Notes: generated from the sequence alone by a model not told the origin. Shown: positions 26,933 through 35,873, counted from the first letter of the stretch. The stretch is DNA of 64,000 bases from Clostridia bacterium (GCA_017472255.1 JAFUQU010000038.1:186001-250000); one strand, 5' to 3'. Numbers and translations: made by a program.

Positions 26933-26966
26933 AAAAATCCTTCGCGGTTATCCGCGAAGGATTTTT
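26933..26966. terminator. Bidirectional terminator
   Basis: AAATCCTTCGCGG and CCGCGAAGGATTT pair around a TTAT loop with flanking A and T tracts, between the GH78-like gene and rpmA. Confidence 0.92.
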
Positions 26967-26984
26967 CTCTGTGATATTACAGGG

Positions 26985-27263
26985 TCACGCGCCGTACACG
27001 CTGACAGCCTTCTTGCCGCCTGCCTTGTACTCAAACTTGACCTTACCATCGATCAGCGCATACAGAGTATCATCCGTACCGATACCGACATTGTTGCCGG
27101 GATGTACAGCAGTACCTCTCTGTCTGATGATGATGTTGCCGGCCTTCACAGCCTGTCCGTCGGACTTCTTGACACCGAGACGCTTTGCTTCGCTGTCGCG
27201 GCCGTTCTTCGTGGAGCCGACACCCTTTTTATGAGCGAAAAACTGTAAGCTGAGCTTTAACAT
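26985..27263 (-). CDS. rpmA: 50S ribosomal protein L27
   Basis: The 92-residue protein is L27. Its N terminus reads MLKLSLQFF followed by AHKKGVGST, which is the Firmicutes-type extension that the Prp protease removes before the mature alanine. The [14 protein letters not shown] core is diagnostic. L27 reaches the peptidyl-transferase centre of the large subunit with its processed N terminus. It is the last gene of the leftward rplU-prp-rpmA operon. Confidence 0.97.
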   Translation of the reverse strand: MLKLSLQFFAHKKGVGSTKNGRDSEAKRLGVKKSDGQAVKAGNIIIRQRGTAVHPGNNVGIGTDDTLYALIDGKVKFEYKAGGKKAVSVYGA

Positions 27264-27347
27264 AATTGCACCTCCGTTACCTTTGATATGGAAAATTCTT
27301 CATGAAACAATCTCTGAGGCTTGCCTCATGAACACGCATCCGTGAAG

Positions 27348-27704
27348 TCAGATCAGTTCCTCTACCACGTCTACGTCGAGGTAATCGTAATACTCCTCGA
27401 GCATATCGTTAAGCTGGTAGTAGTAAGCCTGGATAAGACCCGATACAGCAAACCGCTTGCATTCGTCCTCCTCGCATTCGGGGAGCGCGCCGCGTGCAAT
27501 CAGCCGGATATCGGTAGTCTCTTCATCGATGGTATACTCAACATCCGAGGCGTAAGACACCTCAATGGTGTTGATAATGAGCATGGTCATGGCGGAGAGC
27601 GCCGCGCAGAGCACGTCGTCACCCGATTCGCCGTAGCCGGTATGCCCCTTTTCGGTGAAGCCGTAAAATACGTTATCCCACTTGTAAAAAACGATCTTTG
27701 TCAT
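27348..27704 (-). CDS. prp: Ribosomal-processing cysteine protease Prp
   Basis: The 118-residue protein is encoded between rplU and rpmA, the position diagnostic for Prp. The catalytic His21 is in KGHTGYGESG and the catalytic Cys33 in DDVLCAALSAM. Prp cleaves the N-terminal extension of L27; the matching cleavage sequence is present in the neighbouring rpmA product. The acidic C-terminal third (EEYYDYLDVDVVEEL) is ordinary for the family. Confidence 0.93.
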   Translation of the reverse strand: MTKIVFYKWDNVFYGFTEKGHTGYGESGDDVLCAALSAMTMLIINTIEVSYASDVEYTIDEETTDIRLIARGALPECEEDECKRFAVSGLIQAYYYQLNDMLEEYYDYLDVDVVEELI

Positions 27705-27713
27705 GGGGAATGA

Positions 27714-28022
27714 TTAACCGACGATCTTTTCGATCTGAACCTTAGTGTAAGGCTGTCTGTGACCGATCTTGGTCTTGGAATCCTTCTTGGACTTATACTT
27801 CAGGATCTGGATCTTCTTGCCCTTGCCGTTCTTAACGACATTGGCGGTGACGCTTGCGCCCTCAACGTAGGGAGCGCCTGCAACGAACTTGTCGGTGCTG
27901 AGAGCGAGCACCTTGTCAAAAGTAACCTTTTCTCCGGCTTCAACATCGAGCTTCTCGATGAAAATTACGTCGCCTTCGTTGACCTTGTACTGCTTTCCGC
28001 CCGTTTCGATAACTGCAAACAC
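27714..28022 (-). CDS. rplU: 50S ribosomal protein L21
   Basis: I place the start at a GTG at 28022, because it gives the expected 102 residues beginning [13 protein letters not shown] and is preceded by a GAGGTG site. The longer in-frame extension would translate the leader. The C-terminal motif [16 protein letters not shown] is typical. L21 binds 23S rRNA in the large subunit. The gene is first in the rplU-prp-rpmA operon, 9 bp before prp. Confidence 0.96.
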   Translation of the reverse strand: MFAVIETGGKQYKVNEGDVIFIEKLDVEAGEKVTFDKVLALSTDKFVAGAPYVEGASVTANVVKNGKGKKIQILKYKSKKDSKTKIGHRQPYTKVQIEKIVG

Positions 28023-28171
28023 GAAAAGCACCTCACTTTCTGAATAGTTCTCATGGAACCATGAACTCGCCAAAGCAGGCAACCGCGGACATTTTACCAA
28101 AAATGGGCGCGATTTTAGAAGCCGTACTTCAAGCGGCTATTTATTATACCACATTTCGCGGCAAATGTCAA
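28023..28171 (-). promoter_or_regulatory. rplU promoter and structured leader (possible L21 autoregulatory leader)
   Basis: On the minus strand TTGACA (28166-28171), 17 bp and TATAAT (28143-28148) give a leader of about 110 nt. It contains two hairpins, AGCCG-CGGCT near the 5' end and TCATGG-CCATGA near the start codon. Ribosomal protein leaders of the L21 class are known in Firmicutes. I can only say that the position and hairpins fit; I did not match the consensus. Confidence 0.55.
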
Positions 28172-28207
28172 TAGGTACACGCAAATTCATTGAAAATCCG
28201 CTGATTT

Positions 28208-30655
28208 TCACTCATTCAGCAGCGTATCCACCCGGTCCTCGATGATGCGGACGGTATCCTCCAGAGATTTGACGCCTGCGAAGTAATACGCGGCATCCTC
28301 GTAGATGATGGACAGCAGCTCCGTGTCGTAGGAGCGAACCGTCTTCACGTTGTCGAACAGCGCACGCAGCGCCGCTTCATCCTCCTCCGTGAGGGTGTAA
28401 AAGGTATAGGTGGGATCCTGCATCTGTTTTTGTATCGATTCCGGGTATTCCTCTCCCTCGCCCGGTTTCAAGGTACCGTTCAGATTTAACTGATGCGACA
28501 AACGGTCAGGGCTAAACTGAGACGGCGCAACTCTGAGATAAAAATAATAATTTCTGAGAGTTTCAAACATACGGTCTATCGCTGCTTTGGTACAGGGGAA
28601 TCCCGCCTCATCGGCAATTTTCGTATTGCTTCCGGCGCTTTTCTGCTGATAGTCCAGGCAATATTTAATGAACGACCAGCCTCCCTCCGCCAATTGGCTC
28701 TCCTTTGTCATTGCGATACAGGTTTTAGGAATCAGCATTACATTTTCTGAACTGTCTGACGAAATGGTAAACGAAGAAACCTGCTCTCCGCCAAGGAATC
28801 CGTATTTGTTTCTCAAAAACAGCTCCACGGTGCTTACATTTGCATAACGCAGCGCAACCTGCTGCTTGGCATACCATGCAGGTTCTTCAACGGTATCGCT
28901 TTGGAAAACATTTGCGCTCATACACAATTCCAGTAATGTTTTCAGTTCATCGCCAAAATCACCGGCTCTGGCATCTATATCTACATAACGATTAATGACA
29001 TCTGGCAGAATCGCCCGCAGAAGCGTATCAGCATCCGATGTATAATTTTTAGAATCTGCATAAATCAACGCCATTTCATCCGACAAAGATACAGAAAATT
29101 CCGCAAGGTCTTTCAATGACCAGACAGCGTTATCTCCGACAACCGATGTCAGACCCGATATATATGATATCCCAAATTGCAGCGACAGATAGGGCAATTC
29201 TCCGTCGGAATTTTCCATAGGCTCGAGAATACATGGCATAAAGGAATCTCTGCTGTAATCCGAATCCGAATCAATGTATGGATAAATATCTCGAAACATA
29301 TTAAGAGCAGAAAAGGCTTCCGGGTTCATATCCGCGTCAAACATCACCATATCCGGCACATTTCCCGACAGCATTTCCTTAACCAGCTGATTGCTTGGAG
29401 ACAGTCCATTCATGTCTTCATATTGTACCAGCTTTACACGATATTCCCTGCTTTTCAGGTTAAAGCTGTTCACATAGATTTCAATTGTTTTCGGGTTATA
29501 TGTACTGCCGTTGGATACATATGCCAAGGTAAGAATCTGTTTTTCCGTACTGATTTTCTGCGGCGTCTGATTATCTATGGTGTTTGTCGTTATACATCCC
29601 ATCATCGCTGACCCATCTGCCGGATCCGTGGCCGCGATATAAATACATTCGGCAGAAACAATATTCACTGCCAACAGATTTTCATAGAGCAGATCATAAT
29701 CAAACCAGCTGATCAGGCAAAATATTTGACCATTTTTATTCGCGCCATATATTCCTGTGGAATTGACATAAAACACATCATAACCGGACGCCAGAATCGG
29801 TTTATAAGGGTCAACATCCGGCAGATTCAGAGGGGCGCCCAGCTTTTGAGCACCATTGTCTACGGGAAGCAGAACATAACCATTGGACAACAGCTTCTGC
29901 TGTGCGCATCGAAGTACGATATTTCCATCGGCATCGTGAACCATTTCGGGCTGCATTCCCTTAAAATAATTCTCCGGAATATCTACTGACCCAAGATGTT
30001 TTCCCTCCGGCGACATGACACAGATACTCTGCTCCACCATAAAATAAATGTTACCATCCTGCGACACAATAAAATCATGAGTTGCAGCAGCATAGGGGAA
30101 TGTATCGGCATCCAAAGTCAGGACACGGCTTCCGTCTTTATCCCAGACCGCGAACGCAAATTCAACTGACCGTCCAGACAGATAGGCGGCAAATCCGCCA
30201 TCCGGCGTCGCTGTCAGATGAGACAATTCGGGAAACGATATCGTCGGTGGAAACCCATCGGTATATTCTGCCGGAAGAAATTCGAAAGCATACAGACGGG
30301 CAGACAGATTATCCTGCGAGAAAATCTGCAATTTTGGCTGTAGTTCAAAATAGCCGGCATCTTCACTTTCCCAATGATAAACCCGAATCGCAAAATCGCC
30401 GTCGAATGTGGTCAGTGTTTCTTCGATATGGGAAATTGTATGGGTATATTCCTGTCCATCGGTTGTGGTGATGTAGTGTGTATATTCGTACTCAAATTCA
30501 GAAAGATCATCCGAATATTTTTTTCCAACCGGCATATCAATCCAGTAAAGACTGTATCCATCTTCGCTCTGTACGACAGGCTCGGATTCACTACAGCTTA
30601 TCGAAGTCAATGAAAATGCCGCGGTCAGGATTAATGCAAATATTTTTTTAACCAT
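28208..30655 (-). CDS. Giant lipoprotein: beta-propeller-like N terminus plus solute-binding-protein-like C terminus (copy 2)
   Basis: The 815-residue product has a lipoprotein signal (Cys21 in SISC). Residues about 40-370 form a repeated pattern of short beta-strands, DG turns and Trp/Phe positions such as VWDKDGSRVL and MSPEGKHLGSV, which suggests a propeller. From about 375 the sequence resembles family-1 solute-binding proteins (ILTLAYVSNGS, then VKEMLSGNVPDMVMFD). It is paralogous to the upstream gene; the last roughly 65 residues are nearly identical. It should sit on the outer face of the membrane. A ligand and partner permease are not evident. Confidence 0.75.
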   Translation of the reverse strand: MVKKIFALILTAAFSLTSISCSESEPVVQSEDGYSLYWIDMPVGKKYSDDLSEFEYEYTHYITTTDGQEYTHTISHIEETLTTFDGDFAIRVYHWESEDAGYFELQPKLQIFSQDNLSARLYAFEFLPAEYTDGFPPTISFPELSHLTATPDGGFAAYLSGRSVEFAFAVWDKDGSRVLTLDADTFPYAAATHDFIVSQDGNIYFMVEQSICVMSPEGKHLGSVDIPENYFKGMQPEMVHDADGNIVLRCAQQKLLSNGYVLLPVDNGAQKLGAPLNLPDVDPYKPILASGYDVFYVNSTGIYGANKNGQIFCLISWFDYDLLYENLLAVNIVSAECIYIAATDPADGSAMMGCITTNTIDNQTPQKISTEKQILTLAYVSNGSTYNPKTIEIYVNSFNLKSREYRVKLVQYEDMNGLSPSNQLVKEMLSGNVPDMVMFDADMNPEAFSALNMFRDIYPYIDSDSDYSRDSFMPCILEPMENSDGELPYLSLQFGISYISGLTSVVGDNAVWSLKDLAEFSVSLSDEMALIYADSKNYTSDADTLLRAILPDVINRYVDIDARAGDFGDELKTLLELCMSANVFQSDTVEEPAWYAKQQVALRYANVSTVELFLRNKYGFLGGEQVSSFTISSDSSENVMLIPKTCIAMTKESQLAEGGWSFIKYCLDYQQKSAGSNTKIADEAGFPCTKAAIDRMFETLRNYYFYLRVAPSQFSPDRLSHQLNLNGTLKPGEGEEYPESIQKQMQDPTYTFYTLTEEDEAALRALFDNVKTVRSYDTELLSIIYEDAAYYFAGVKSLEDTVRIIEDRVDTLLNE
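28210..28405. repeat. 196-bp near-identical repeat, 3' end of giant lipoprotein copy 2
   Basis: This segment aligns without indels to 30676-30871 (constant offset 2466 bp) and differs at only a small number of positions, while the remaining parts of the two genes are clearly diverged. Confidence 0.85.
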
Positions 30656-30673
30656 CCGGTATCAAATCCATTT

Positions 30674-33121
30674 TTACTCATTCAGCAACGTATCCACTCG
30701 GTCCTCGATGATGCGGACGGTATCCTCCAGGGACTTGACGCCGGCGAAGTAATACGCGGCATCCTCGTAGATGATGGACAGCAGCTCCGTGTCGTAGGAG
30801 CGCACCGTCCTGGCGCTGTCGAACAGCGCACGCAGCGCCGCTTCATCCTCCTCCGAGAGGGTGTAAAAGGTGATCGTTGGGTCTTCCAGCTTCGTCTTGT
30901 GACTTTCCCGATATTCTCCATTCTCGCTGAACCGCGCGCCCCGCGCATTGCCGCTATACATCAATCGGCCAGGATTTACAAACGATTCTGTCACTGAATA
31001 GTAGAAATAGTAATTCTTCAGTGTTACAAACATTTCGTCCATAGCTGCTTTGGTACACGGGAATCTGTCCTCCGCTTCAAGCGTTGATTCATCCGCTGAA
31101 TCAATCCACGAATTCAGCTGTAAATCCAGACAGTATTTTATAAAATCCCATGCTCCGTCTGCCACCTGGCTTTGCTTGGTGATGGCCAGACAGGTAACCG
31201 GTACAAGTACAGTTCCGGAGGCATCGTTTGCAGGATATCCGATATCTGTTTGTTCACCATTGAAAAAGGCATACTTGATTTGCAGATACGCCTCCACAGT
31301 ATTGAAGGTATTGGGTCTCAATGCCACCGTTCCATCATGGTATTGAATCGGATAAACGCCATTGACTGAACGTGAAATGGGCGTATTCATGCACAGCTCC
31401 AACAGATTCGCCAGATCATCACCAAAATCAACGGTTCCGGACTCATAGTCGATATATTGATTAACCATATTGGGAAGAATCAGCTGCAGCAAAGCCGACA
31501 CACTGTCCGAACCGTAACTCTCGGTAAAATCAAACAATACCTGCTCGTCATCCAGCGACAAGACAAAATCCAACATTTCCTCTGCCGTCCAGCCTGAACG
31601 ATCGCCCACAACCGACTGCAATCCTGTGAGTGTAGAAAGTCCGAGCTGCATCGTAAGATACGGAAGCTCGCCCTTTTCATTTTCAAACGGCGTCAATACA
31701 CAGGGAAGAAACGCATCGCGATCATATGTATCATCCTTATCCATGAATTCATACATATCTCGGAACACGCCCAGCTTGACAAAGGATTCATAGGACAAAT
31801 CCGAATCGAACATGATCATGTCCGGAGACTGCCCGGCCAGCATTTCCTTAATCAGCTTATCGTTTGGTGTCATTGTTTTTTCACTGGTATAGGGAATCAT
31901 CTCAATCCTGTATTCCTGATTGGACAGGTTGAAGCTGGTAGCATAGCTTTCGATATTTTTAACATAGTTGCTGTCGCTGGCCACATAGGCAATGGTGATT
32001 GTCTTTGTCTGCGCGCTTGCCGTCTGCGCCACCTTGTTTTCAATTTCATTTGGCGTCAGCAGAGCCAGCTTCAATTCGTTAGTGGACGGGTCGGTAGCTT
32101 TGATGAAGATACGATCGTCGGAAATAATCTGTATATCGTCAATCAAGTCGAGCGTCAGATTATAATCAACCCAGCGGACGAGATAGACAGATTCACCATC
32201 ACTGTTGATTGCCTGAACACCATTATTTGTAATGCAGTAAAAGTCATATCCCGGCGCAAACTCCGGCATACTCCGCACAACTTCCGGCAGAGCGATCTCG
32301 ACGCCAAGCTCCTGTTTTTCATCATCGAAAATGCGGTAGAAATATCTCCACTCATTGTTTGTGCGGCGTGCGTAACACAGCACTACATTCCCATTGCCGT
32401 CGCGCTTAATATCATACATATCATTTGCCAGCAATGATTCCGGAATTTCAACAGTATAAAGGTGCTCTCCCTCTGCAGACATAGCAGACACACTGCCGTC
32501 GAATATGAAATAGAGATTGCCGCTCTGTGAGGAGACAAACTCTTTCAGCATGGGATAGGGGAATTCATCAAGTTTTCGTGCATATACGCGATTTCCTTCT
32601 GCGTCCCACCGCACAAAGCTGTATCGTTCTGCTTCGATTTTGCTCTCAGATAGAAAACCTACATATGCGCAAAAGCCGCCATCCGGCATGGATACCAAAT
32701 TTCTTATCACACCACTGTATTGAGGTGGAAACACTTCTAGAGAGTCAAATTCATATTCATACAATCTGTAATCAAGCGTCTCGGAAGAAAAGAGCATCAG
32801 CTTTGAGGGGACTTTCTTATAGTCTTCCAGATTTTCCCAATGATTTACTGTAATTGCATATTCACCGCTCATCGTGGCAAATACCTCATAAGCATACACC
32901 AAGTTGTCCGAACCATATTCAGCTATATGTGAATATGGATATTCGAATTCTGTAAACCCTTCGGGATATTCTTTGCCTGTAGGTAAGTCAAACCAGTAGA
33001 GATTATATGTGTTGTTTTCATGATTCTGATTTTTTTTGCCATCATCATCTTCATCACAGCCACACAGCAACGTTAATAAGCATATTGTGTACATAATGAT
33101 ATTAACCACTTTTTTGTTCAT
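30674..33121 (-). CDS. Giant lipoprotein: beta-propeller-like N terminus plus solute-binding-protein-like C terminus (copy 1)
   Basis: The ATG at 33121 follows AGGAG with an 8-nt gap and is preferred over an in-frame TTG two codons earlier. The 815-residue protein has a lipobox near LLCGC and an acidic Asp-rich linker. The same two-part layout as its downstream paralogue is present: beta-strand/DG repeats with MSAEGEHLYTVEIP, then a solute-binding region with KTITIAYVASD and IKEMLAGQSPDMIMFD. It lies 18 bp upstream of copy 2 and about 100 bp downstream of a small secreted protein gene, which together probably form one transcript from 33661-33689. Confidence 0.75.
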   Translation of the reverse strand: MNKKVVNIIMYTICLLTLLCGCDEDDDGKKNQNHENNTYNLYWFDLPTGKEYPEGFTEFEYPYSHIAEYGSDNLVYAYEVFATMSGEYAITVNHWENLEDYKKVPSKLMLFSSETLDYRLYEYEFDSLEVFPPQYSGVIRNLVSMPDGGFCAYVGFLSESKIEAERYSFVRWDAEGNRVYARKLDEFPYPMLKEFVSSQSGNLYFIFDGSVSAMSAEGEHLYTVEIPESLLANDMYDIKRDGNGNVVLCYARRTNNEWRYFYRIFDDEKQELGVEIALPEVVRSMPEFAPGYDFYCITNNGVQAINSDGESVYLVRWVDYNLTLDLIDDIQIISDDRIFIKATDPSTNELKLALLTPNEIENKVAQTASAQTKTITIAYVASDSNYVKNIESYATSFNLSNQEYRIEMIPYTSEKTMTPNDKLIKEMLAGQSPDMIMFDSDLSYESFVKLGVFRDMYEFMDKDDTYDRDAFLPCVLTPFENEKGELPYLTMQLGLSTLTGLQSVVGDRSGWTAEEMLDFVLSLDDEQVLFDFTESYGSDSVSALLQLILPNMVNQYIDYESGTVDFGDDLANLLELCMNTPISRSVNGVYPIQYHDGTVALRPNTFNTVEAYLQIKYAFFNGEQTDIGYPANDASGTVLVPVTCLAITKQSQVADGAWDFIKYCLDLQLNSWIDSADESTLEAEDRFPCTKAAMDEMFVTLKNYYFYYSVTESFVNPGRLMYSGNARGARFSENGEYRESHKTKLEDPTITFYTLSEEDEAALRALFDSARTVRSYDTELLSIIYEDAAYYFAGVKSLEDTVRIIEDRVDTLLNE
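30676..30871. repeat. 196-bp near-identical repeat, 3' end of giant lipoprotein copy 1
   Basis: Partner of 28210-28405 at a constant offset of 2466 bp. It encodes the shared C-terminal segment that includes RSYDTELLSIIYEDAAYYF. Confidence 0.85.
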
Positions 33122-33224
33122 GCTCAAGTCTCCTATATAATATCGAAATGAAGAACGTAATTACTTTTATTGTAAAATACGTTCTTCATTTCATTGATTA
33201 ATCAACCGTATGTGGAACAGTTAA

Positions 33225-33596
33225 TTAGTTGTATGGGCACTGATCGCCACCCGAACACCAGTTAGCTTCCGAATAGCCACTATTGCATCTTGCACAGGTA
33301 TAATACACATAGTGCATTATGCCGTCACACGATTCACCCTCGTAAGTTCCAGGTGTATGGCTATAGCCAATGTGTTCTCTGGAAACTTCATCCGCAATCG
33401 AATAAACACACTCGCTGTTGTCGCACGAATATGTATTTACAACAATCTCGTAGACATCGCAACCATCAACCACAGTTTCAGTGACTTGGCCAGTCAGATG
33501 CAGGGACGTGTGCTGACAGCTACTGTCAGCCGCCACCGGCAGGCAGCAGAGCGCCAGCATCGCCAGCGCAAGGACGATGGACAAAAACTTTTTCAT
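33225..33596 (-). CDS. Small Cys-rich secreted protein
   Basis: The 123-residue product starts with a clean signal peptide (MKKFLSIVLALAMLALCC, cleavage near VAADS). The mature part of about 100 residues contains nine cysteines, including CDNSEC, CARC and CSGGDQC. The pattern suggests disulfides or a zinc-ribbon-like fold. I do not recognise the family. A GAGGAAAAC site supports the ATG. The gene has its own leftward promoter and precedes the two giant lipoproteins, so a shared surface function is possible. Confidence 0.65.
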   Translation of the reverse strand: MKKFLSIVLALAMLALCCLPVAADSSCQHTSLHLTGQVTETVVDGCDVYEIVVNTYSCDNSECVYSIADEVSREHIGYSHTPGTYEGESCDGIMHYVYYTCARCNSGYSEANWCSGGDQCPYN

Positions 33597-33660
33597 AAAG
33601 TTTTCCTCCGTAAAGTTTAGATTTTTAGGGTTCTCGCGGGTGTAAGCTGCTTACGCTTAT

Positions 33661-33689
33661 ATTATACCATAATTTTCCCTGCCTGTCAA
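33661..33689 (-). promoter_or_regulatory. Sigma-A type promoter, leftward
   Basis: On the minus strand TTGACA (33684-33689), 17 bp and TATAAT (33661-33666). A small palindrome GTAAGC-T-GCTTAC (33642-33654) lies just downstream in the leader. Confidence 0.75.
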
Positions 33690-33779
33690 CAAAAATCGCA
33701 ATATCTATTTCTACAAATTTCCAATTCTATTTTCGTACAATTTTCCTAAGTCACTCCCATCCTCATTGAAAATTTCCCC

Positions 33780-33808
33780 TTGCAATTTTGCGCAAATTGC
33801 TGTATAAT
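33780..33808 (+). promoter_or_regulatory. Sigma-A type promoter
   Basis: TTGCAA (33780-33785), 17 bp and TATAAT (33803-33808) lie 27 bp before the AraC gene start. Confidence 0.7.
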
Positions 33809-33835
33809 ATAAGTAACCCAACCAACGGAGGCAGC

Positions 33836-34708
33836 ATGAAGTACATCATAAACGAAAACCATTATTTCGAGCCGGGAACTGTGCGCATCACCGTCACCAG
33901 CAACCAGCATCATGGCAAGGTCTGGCAGCACACCCACGGCTTTTACGAATTTGTATACATAGACAAGGGCTTCTCCCTCCACTCCTACAATGGCAAAAGC
34001 TCCGTCCTCACCTCTGGTGATCTGTTCGCCATCTTCCCCGGCGACGTTCACTCCTACAACAGCGCCTATCATACCGATCTCTACAACTGCCTGTTCTATC
34101 TGGAGGATATCCCCGGCCTGCGTGAGGAAATTCTCCGCCTGCCCGGCATCGACTGGGATCGCACCCATGTGGAGGACGACTGCCTGCCCATCATCCGTGT
34201 GCCGCTGAACGAGCGGCGTGATCTGGTCGCGCTGCTGGAACGCATCAAATGGGAGCGAAATAATAAAGCCATCGGCTGGGAGCTGAACATCAAGGGACTG
34301 CTGATTAATTTCCTGATCACCTACTCCCGGCTACTCACCGCCGCGCGCACATCCCACCCGGACGAAAACGTTCACGAAAGCGATGGACGCGGCTACTGCG
34401 GCTATATCTACAGCACCCTGCGCTTCGTTGAGGAAAACTACAGCCGTGACATCAGCATCAAGGATATCGCCGATTATACCGGACTGTCCGCCGACTATCT
34501 GTCCAAGCAGTTCAAGGCAGTGATTTCCATGACCCCCACGGAATATGTGCGCAAATTCCGTGTGGCGAAGTCTATGGATATGCTCAAGTCCACCGATATG
34601 TCCATCGCTGACATCGCCGCCGCAACCGGCTTTGGAAGCATCAGCCTTTTTTCGCGGGTGTTCAAGCAGAACATTGGCGTCTCGCCCGCGGCATTTCGCA
34701 AAGAGTAA
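33836..34708 (+). CDS. AraC-family transcriptional regulator
   Basis: The ATG at 33836 follows GGAGG and lies downstream of the promoter. The 290-residue protein has a cupin sensor with HTHGFYEFVYIDKGFSLH and a C-terminal AraC domain (ISIKDIADYTGLSADYLSKQ, then IADIAAATGFGSISLFSRVF and GVSPAAFRKE). It converges on the GH130 gene, and a second AraC gene lies on the other side of GH130. Its target could be the GH130 gene or the divergent secreted protein and lipoprotein operon on its left. Confidence 0.88.
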   Translation: MKYIINENHYFEPGTVRITVTSNQHHGKVWQHTHGFYEFVYIDKGFSLHSYNGKSSVLTSGDLFAIFPGDVHSYNSAYHTDLYNCLFYLEDIPGLREEILRLPGIDWDRTHVEDDCLPIIRVPLNERRDLVALLERIKWERNNKAIGWELNIKGLLINFLITYSRLLTAARTSHPDENVHESDGRGYCGYIYSTLRFVEENYSRDISIKDIADYTGLSADYLSKQFKAVISMTPTEYVRKFRVAKSMDMLKSTDMSIADIAAATGFGSISLFSRVFKQNIGVSPAAFRKE

Positions 34709-34710
34709 GA

Positions 34711-34739
34711 CATCCCCCGCTGCTTCTCAGCGGGGGATG
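34711..34739. terminator. Bidirectional terminator
   Basis: CATCCCCCGCTG pairs perfectly with CAGCGGGGGATG around a 5-nt loop, in the short gap between the convergent AraC and GH130 genes. Confidence 0.85.
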
Positions 34740-34746
34740 CTGTGCT

Positions 34747-35712
34747 TTATTCCAGACACAGTTTGATCAGATCGTTCACATCAGCGGAAGCCATGCACTC
34801 GTAGGTATCCGAAGCGCCATAATAAATCTTCACCTCGCCGGACGGCTCGAGAATCATGCCGCCGGGGAAAATCACATCGCAGCGGAAGCCGTTCTCACGT
34901 TCCCACGCCTGATCGGTGGCAATCAGCGGTTCCTTTGAGATGCCGATCACCTTGGACGGATCCTCCAGATCGAGCAGCATAATACCGGCATAATACTGCT
35001 TCTGCCACCTGGGTTCCCAGCCGTTCTTGCTGAAATCATTGTCACGGATAACGGCGTGGAAGGTGGTCAGCCAGCCCTTTTCGGTGCGGACAGGCGGTGC
35101 GCCCGGGCCAACCTTGTCATTGGCGAAGGGTACGTCCTCCACTCCCATGACCAGCTTCGATTCGCCCCAGAAGCGCATATCCGGCGAGCAGGATGTCCAC
35201 ATATCGAAGCGATCCCTTCCTCTTGAATAAATCGGCATGGGACGTTCCAGGCGGACATAATAGCCGCCGATTATCTCCGGGAAAAGCACCATATTGCGGT
35301 TGTCCGGCACGCTCATGGAGAGAATCTCGAACTTTGCGAAATCATCGGTAACGGCAATGCCGCCGCGCAGACCGTGATTGGTGTCGATGGCAAAGCACAT
35401 ATAGACGCGCCCGTCGATCACCGTCAGACGGGGATCGTAAGCGCGGTGGATTTCCTTATCGTGCAGCACAAAGCAAGGCTCGGGCTGCACATCCCAGTGG
35501 ATGCCGTCGTCGCTGTAGGCCAAACCGATGTTGGTTCCCTCCAGCTTGTGCTCCTCCATGGAGCCGTAATCGTTGCGGAAAACCATCACATAGCGCCCAT
35601 TGAATTTTGTCACACCGGCGTTGAAAATCAGCGCCGCCTTATAAGGAATATCCTTATAAGAAAGCACGGGGCGGTCGAGCTTTTTGATAACGGGGGAGGA
35701 TTGATAGATCAT
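34747..35712 (-). CDS. GH130-family beta-mannoside phosphorylase
   Basis: The 321-residue enzyme has the five-bladed-propeller GH130 pattern: IFNAGVTKFNGRYVMVFRND at the start, YDPRLT near residue 93, and KVGPGAPPVRTEKGWL with the phosphate-binding region in the middle. GH130 enzymes phosphorolyse beta-1,2- or beta-1,4-linked mannosides to mannose 1-phosphate, saving ATP. The exact linkage cannot be told from sequence alone. It has its own promoter, a perfect inverted repeat upstream and AraC genes on both sides, which suggests induction by mannose-containing glycans. Confidence 0.9.
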   Translation of the reverse strand: MIYQSSPVIKKLDRPVLSYKDIPYKAALIFNAGVTKFNGRYVMVFRNDYGSMEEHKLEGTNIGLAYSDDGIHWDVQPEPCFVLHDKEIHRAYDPRLTVIDGRVYMCFAIDTNHGLRGGIAVTDDFAKFEILSMSVPDNRNMVLFPEIIGGYYVRLERPMPIYSRGRDRFDMWTSCSPDMRFWGESKLVMGVEDVPFANDKVGPGAPPVRTEKGWLTTFHAVIRDNDFSKNGWEPRWQKQYYAGIMLLDLEDPSKVIGISKEPLIATDQAWERENGFRCDVIFPGGMILEPSGEVKIYYGASDTYECMASADVNDLIKLCLE

Positions 35713-35744
35713 AACGATTTCTCCTTGTATTCATTTATATTACC

Positions 35745-35854
35745 ATTATACAGCACCGCACCAGCAATGTAAATAGCCATAACGGACATTTTTCTCCGAA
35801 TGATGTCCGTTTTTCTCAAATTCTATTGACAAATCAAAAATTCTGCGCTACAAT
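35745..35854. promoter_or_regulatory. Divergent promoters around a perfect 9-bp inverted repeat
   Basis: Leftward, TTTACA (35768-35773) and TATAAT (35745-35750) drive GH130. Rightward, TTGACA (35826-35831) and TACAAT (35849-35854) drive the AraC gene; both spacers are 17 bp. Between them AACGGACAT (35781-35789) and ATGTCCGTT (35803-35811) form an inverted repeat with centres 22 bp apart, about two helical turns, a likely operator. Confidence 0.7.
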
Positions 35855-35873
35855 GAGTACCGGAGGTGAGCCA

